Assembly: GCA_007693485.1 (NCBI GenBank) | Contig: REDM01000187.1 | Location: 1 to 51,440, forward strand | Source of the DNA: Spirochaetaceae bacterium | GTDB lineage: Bacteria; Spirochaetota; Spirochaetia; DSM-27196; PWMO01 | DNA: 51,440 nucleotides | Direction: 5' to 3' | Shown here: positions 50,086-51,440 of the stretch, in pieces | Layout of the letters: every line of letters starts with the position of its first letter | Position numbering within the stretch: position 1 is the stretch's first letter | Program-made: the position numbers and the translations under genes | The notes under the pieces: generated by a model | Database searches by the model: none | What the model saw: only the letters and a program-made list of their open reading frames with translations | Told to the model about the DNA's origin: nothing

Positions 50086-50696
50086 GGCCGAACGCCGAGG
50101 TCAAAGATCTCACGCACAAAGCAGTAACTGCTTCCCGCCATTCGGCCAATCGCCTGCACGCCCTGCTGGTCAATGTGGTTGGCGTTGTCGATGAGGCGGT
50201 CGTCGATGTGGATCAGGTGGACACGGCCGAGCATCAGCGTGGCGCTTCCCGGGCCGTCACCCACCGGAATGAGCTGGTGCAGGGTACACTCCATATGGAT
50301 GGGCGACACAACAAGGCGCGGTGGTTTCACCACGCTGCTCGGGAGCGTCTCCAGGCCGAGGGCCTCGATCTCGCTTTCGTCCAGAGGGACGTTGGCCGAG
50401 CTGTTGTGCATCACCTGCTGGTGCGGTTCGCTCACCACGTTGATCACAAAGTCGCCCGTGCGTTCGATATTGCGCAGCGTATCTTTCTTGTGGTCTTCGC
50501 GGTCCGGATTGAAGCTGAAGGAGACCGAGATGGTTGCCGGTTTTGCGCACACCCCGTTGAAGAAGCTGAACGGCGCGCAATTGGTGGTTCCGCTGGGGTT
50601 GGTTGAGGTGATCCAGGCGATCGGGCGCGGAATGACACTGCCGATCATGATCTTGTGCATCTCTTTCGGGCTGAGGCCGGTGGGATCAATCTGCAC
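50082..50696 (-). CDS. Flavin-reductase-like FMN-binding split-barrel protein
   Basis: The 204-residue protein has MIGSVIPRPIAWITSTNPSG (split around 17-36), NCAPFSFFNGVCAKPATISVSF and DTLRNIERTGDFVINVVSE, the signature of the flavin reductase-like/DIM6-NTAB (flavoredoxin) family that binds FMN. Members transfer electrons from NAD(P)H or serve as FMN carriers. It lies between the FNR-like gene (18 bp upstream) and the thioredoxin-fold gene (4-bp overlap), so it may receive electrons from the FNR-like protein. Confidence 0.87.
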   Translation of the reverse strand: MQIDPTGLSPKEMHKIMIGSVIPRPIAWITSTNPSGTTNCAPFSFFNGVCAKPATISVSFSFNPDREDHKKDTLRNIERTGDFVINVVSEPHQQVMHNSSANVPLDESEIEALGLETLPSSVVKPPRLVVSPIHMECTLHQLIPVGDGPGSATLMLGRVHLIHIDDRLIDNANHIDQQGVQAIGRMAGSSYCFVREIFDLGVRP

Positions 50697-50714
50697 GATG
50701 GGACTCCTTGGGGG

Positions 50715-51377
50715 CTATTGTTCGATGATGATGTTCTGGTCCGGGACGCCCAGCGCCGCGAGACCGGTGGTGACTTCCTTGACCATTTCGTCGGGGCCGC
50801 AGACGTAGAAGAGCGACGCCGGATCGGCGCACCCGCGAAGCAGATCGATGTCCACGAAGCCGCTCTCAAAGCGCTGCGACGGTTCGTGGGTGACCAGGAA
50901 CCGGACCCTCGATCCAAAGAGCGCCGCGATTTCATCGACGAGGAAGTGGTCGCGCTCGGTCTTGTTGCAGAAGAGCAGGCTGGAGGTCGAGAAGTCCGGC
51001 TCGCCGCCGTGGGTGCGAAAGATTGAGAGGAAGGGCGTGATGCCCGTGCCGCCGGCAATGAAACAGCCCGGCCCGCGGAAGGAGATGGTCCCCTCCGGCT
51101 CGTCGAGCAGCAGTCCGCTGCCCGGCTTCAGTTCGCGCAGCTCCGCGGTCACCCCCGCGTGTGCACGATGACAGCGCAGCACAAACTCGAGGCCGTCTTC
51201 ATCCGGGGTGCTGGTAAACGAGAAGGGCCGCGTCTCATCCTGGAACCCCGGACGGTCGATCGCGAGATCGCAGTACTGCCCCGGCTGGAACACAAAACCC
51301 CGCGGCCGCGTGGTCCGCATCCGGATCACGGTGTCGTTGAGCGGCGTGATGTCGGTCAACTCTGCTCGGTACGGCAT
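50715..51377 (-). CDS. Ferredoxin-NADP(+) reductase family oxidoreductase
   Basis: The 220-residue two-domain flavoprotein has an FAD-binding barrel with RPFSFTSTP (RxxS(Y/F)S motif, about 50-58), a phosphate-binding region near HAGVTAELRELKPG, then the NAD(P)-binding half with IAGGTGITPFLSI (about 107-119) and YVCGPDEMV (about 190-198), ending near a C-terminal Gln. No [2Fe-2S] domain is attached. It transfers electrons between NAD(P)H and a flavin or iron-sulphur partner. It is the first gene of the redox operon. The ATG has no SD and lies within 1-3 nt of the predicted transcription start. Confidence 0.88.
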   Translation of the reverse strand: MPYRAELTDITPLNDTVIRMRTTRPRGFVFQPGQYCDLAIDRPGFQDETRPFSFTSTPDEDGLEFVLRCHRAHAGVTAELRELKPGSGLLLDEPEGTISFRGPGCFIAGGTGITPFLSIFRTHGGEPDFSTSSLLFCNKTERDHFLVDEIAALFGSRVRFLVTHEPSQRFESGFVDIDLLRGCADPASLFYVCGPDEMVKEVTTGLAALGVPDQNIIIEQ

Positions 51378-51385
51378 ACACGCAG

Positions 51386-51414
51386 AGTATAGGAGTTTCC
51401 GGCGGGTTTCTCAA
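51386..51414 (-). promoter_or_regulatory. Strong sigma70 promoter of the redox operon, leaderless
   Basis: On the minus strand TTGAGA (51409-51414), exactly 17 bp and TATACT (51386-51391). The start at about 51378-51380 leaves only 1-3 nt before the ATG at 51377. The last 26 bp of the window beyond it hold nothing recognisable. Confidence 0.65.
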
Positions 51415-51440
51415 CGGGCGGGGACGCTATGACGAGTCTC

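Noticed and set aside
1-51440. CRISPR arrays, tRNA or rRNA genes, insertion sequences, prophage
   Set aside because: No regularly spaced repeats, cloverleaf sequences, transposase motifs or phage structural genes were seen; gaps between genes are too short to hide rRNA genes. A tRNA scan could confirm the absence of tRNA genes.

Overview
The window is a GC-rich bacterial chromosome segment, densely packed and read on both strands. No rRNA, tRNA, CRISPR array, insertion sequence or prophage gene was seen, and no gene-free stretch exceeds about 200 bp. The gene mix suggests a spirochaete (Spirochaetota) or a close relative: a surface protein of InlB/Listeria-Bacteroides repeats with a DUF1566 domain, a CHASE2 adenylate cyclase, FHA/vWA proteins and a divergent HU-family protein. 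This is an inference from gene content. The TCA and succinate dehydrogenase genes suggest a respiring organism.

Layout. 1-2658: end of a large surface protein and a small membrane protein. 2730-4087 (minus): ketopantoate reductase and an ACT-domain regulator, divergent from an aminotransferase (4200-5528). 5624-11234: a complete branched-chain amino acid ABC transporter (livKHMGF) followed by a CBS-ACT sensor. 11238-14854: two methyltransferases, a CDP-alcohol phosphatidyltransferase-like protein and an MFS exporter. 14842-15333: Dps. 15409-19714: fatty acid initiation and elongation genes (fabH divergent from fabD-fabG-fabF, no acpP). 19726-20316: a response regulator whose output domain is cut short. 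20373-23985: SH3b protein, M48 lipoprotein protease and CHASE2 adenylate cyclase. 24019-24878 (minus): TPR protein and a 53-residue rubredoxin.

25021-39980 is a central-carbon block: fumC, two tandem malate dehydrogenase-family genes, and a minus-strand cluster sdhA-sdhB-sucC-sucD-sucA-sucB-lpdA-gltA. Together these supply citrate synthase, the 2-oxoglutarate dehydrogenase complex, succinyl-CoA synthetase, the soluble succinate dehydrogenase subunits, fumarase and malate dehydrogenase. Aconitase, isocitrate dehydrogenase and the membrane anchor SdhC/D are not here.

40162-45992 is the most unusual part. A protein with an unrecognised N-terminal domain fused to an HU/IHF-like DNA-binding domain is divergent from a gene encoding that N-terminal domain alone. 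The stand-alone gene is followed by a transmembrane Ser/Thr kinase, a multi-pass membrane FHA protein and a vWA-TM-FHA protein. This looks like a phospho-signalling module possibly linked to chromatin. 46061-46923: a small membrane protein and a flavodoxin-like protein. 46891-51377 (minus): a tightly overlapping redox operon of FNR-like reductase, flavin-reductase-like protein, thioredoxin-fold protein, gamma-carbonic-anhydrase-like protein, malic enzyme and a thioredoxin-reductase-like flavoprotein without the CxxC.

Many good sigma70-type promoters (about TTGACM-17-TAxAxT) can be read by eye. Three of them (MFS, fabH, FNR-like) sit so close to the ATG that the mRNAs should be leaderless or nearly so.
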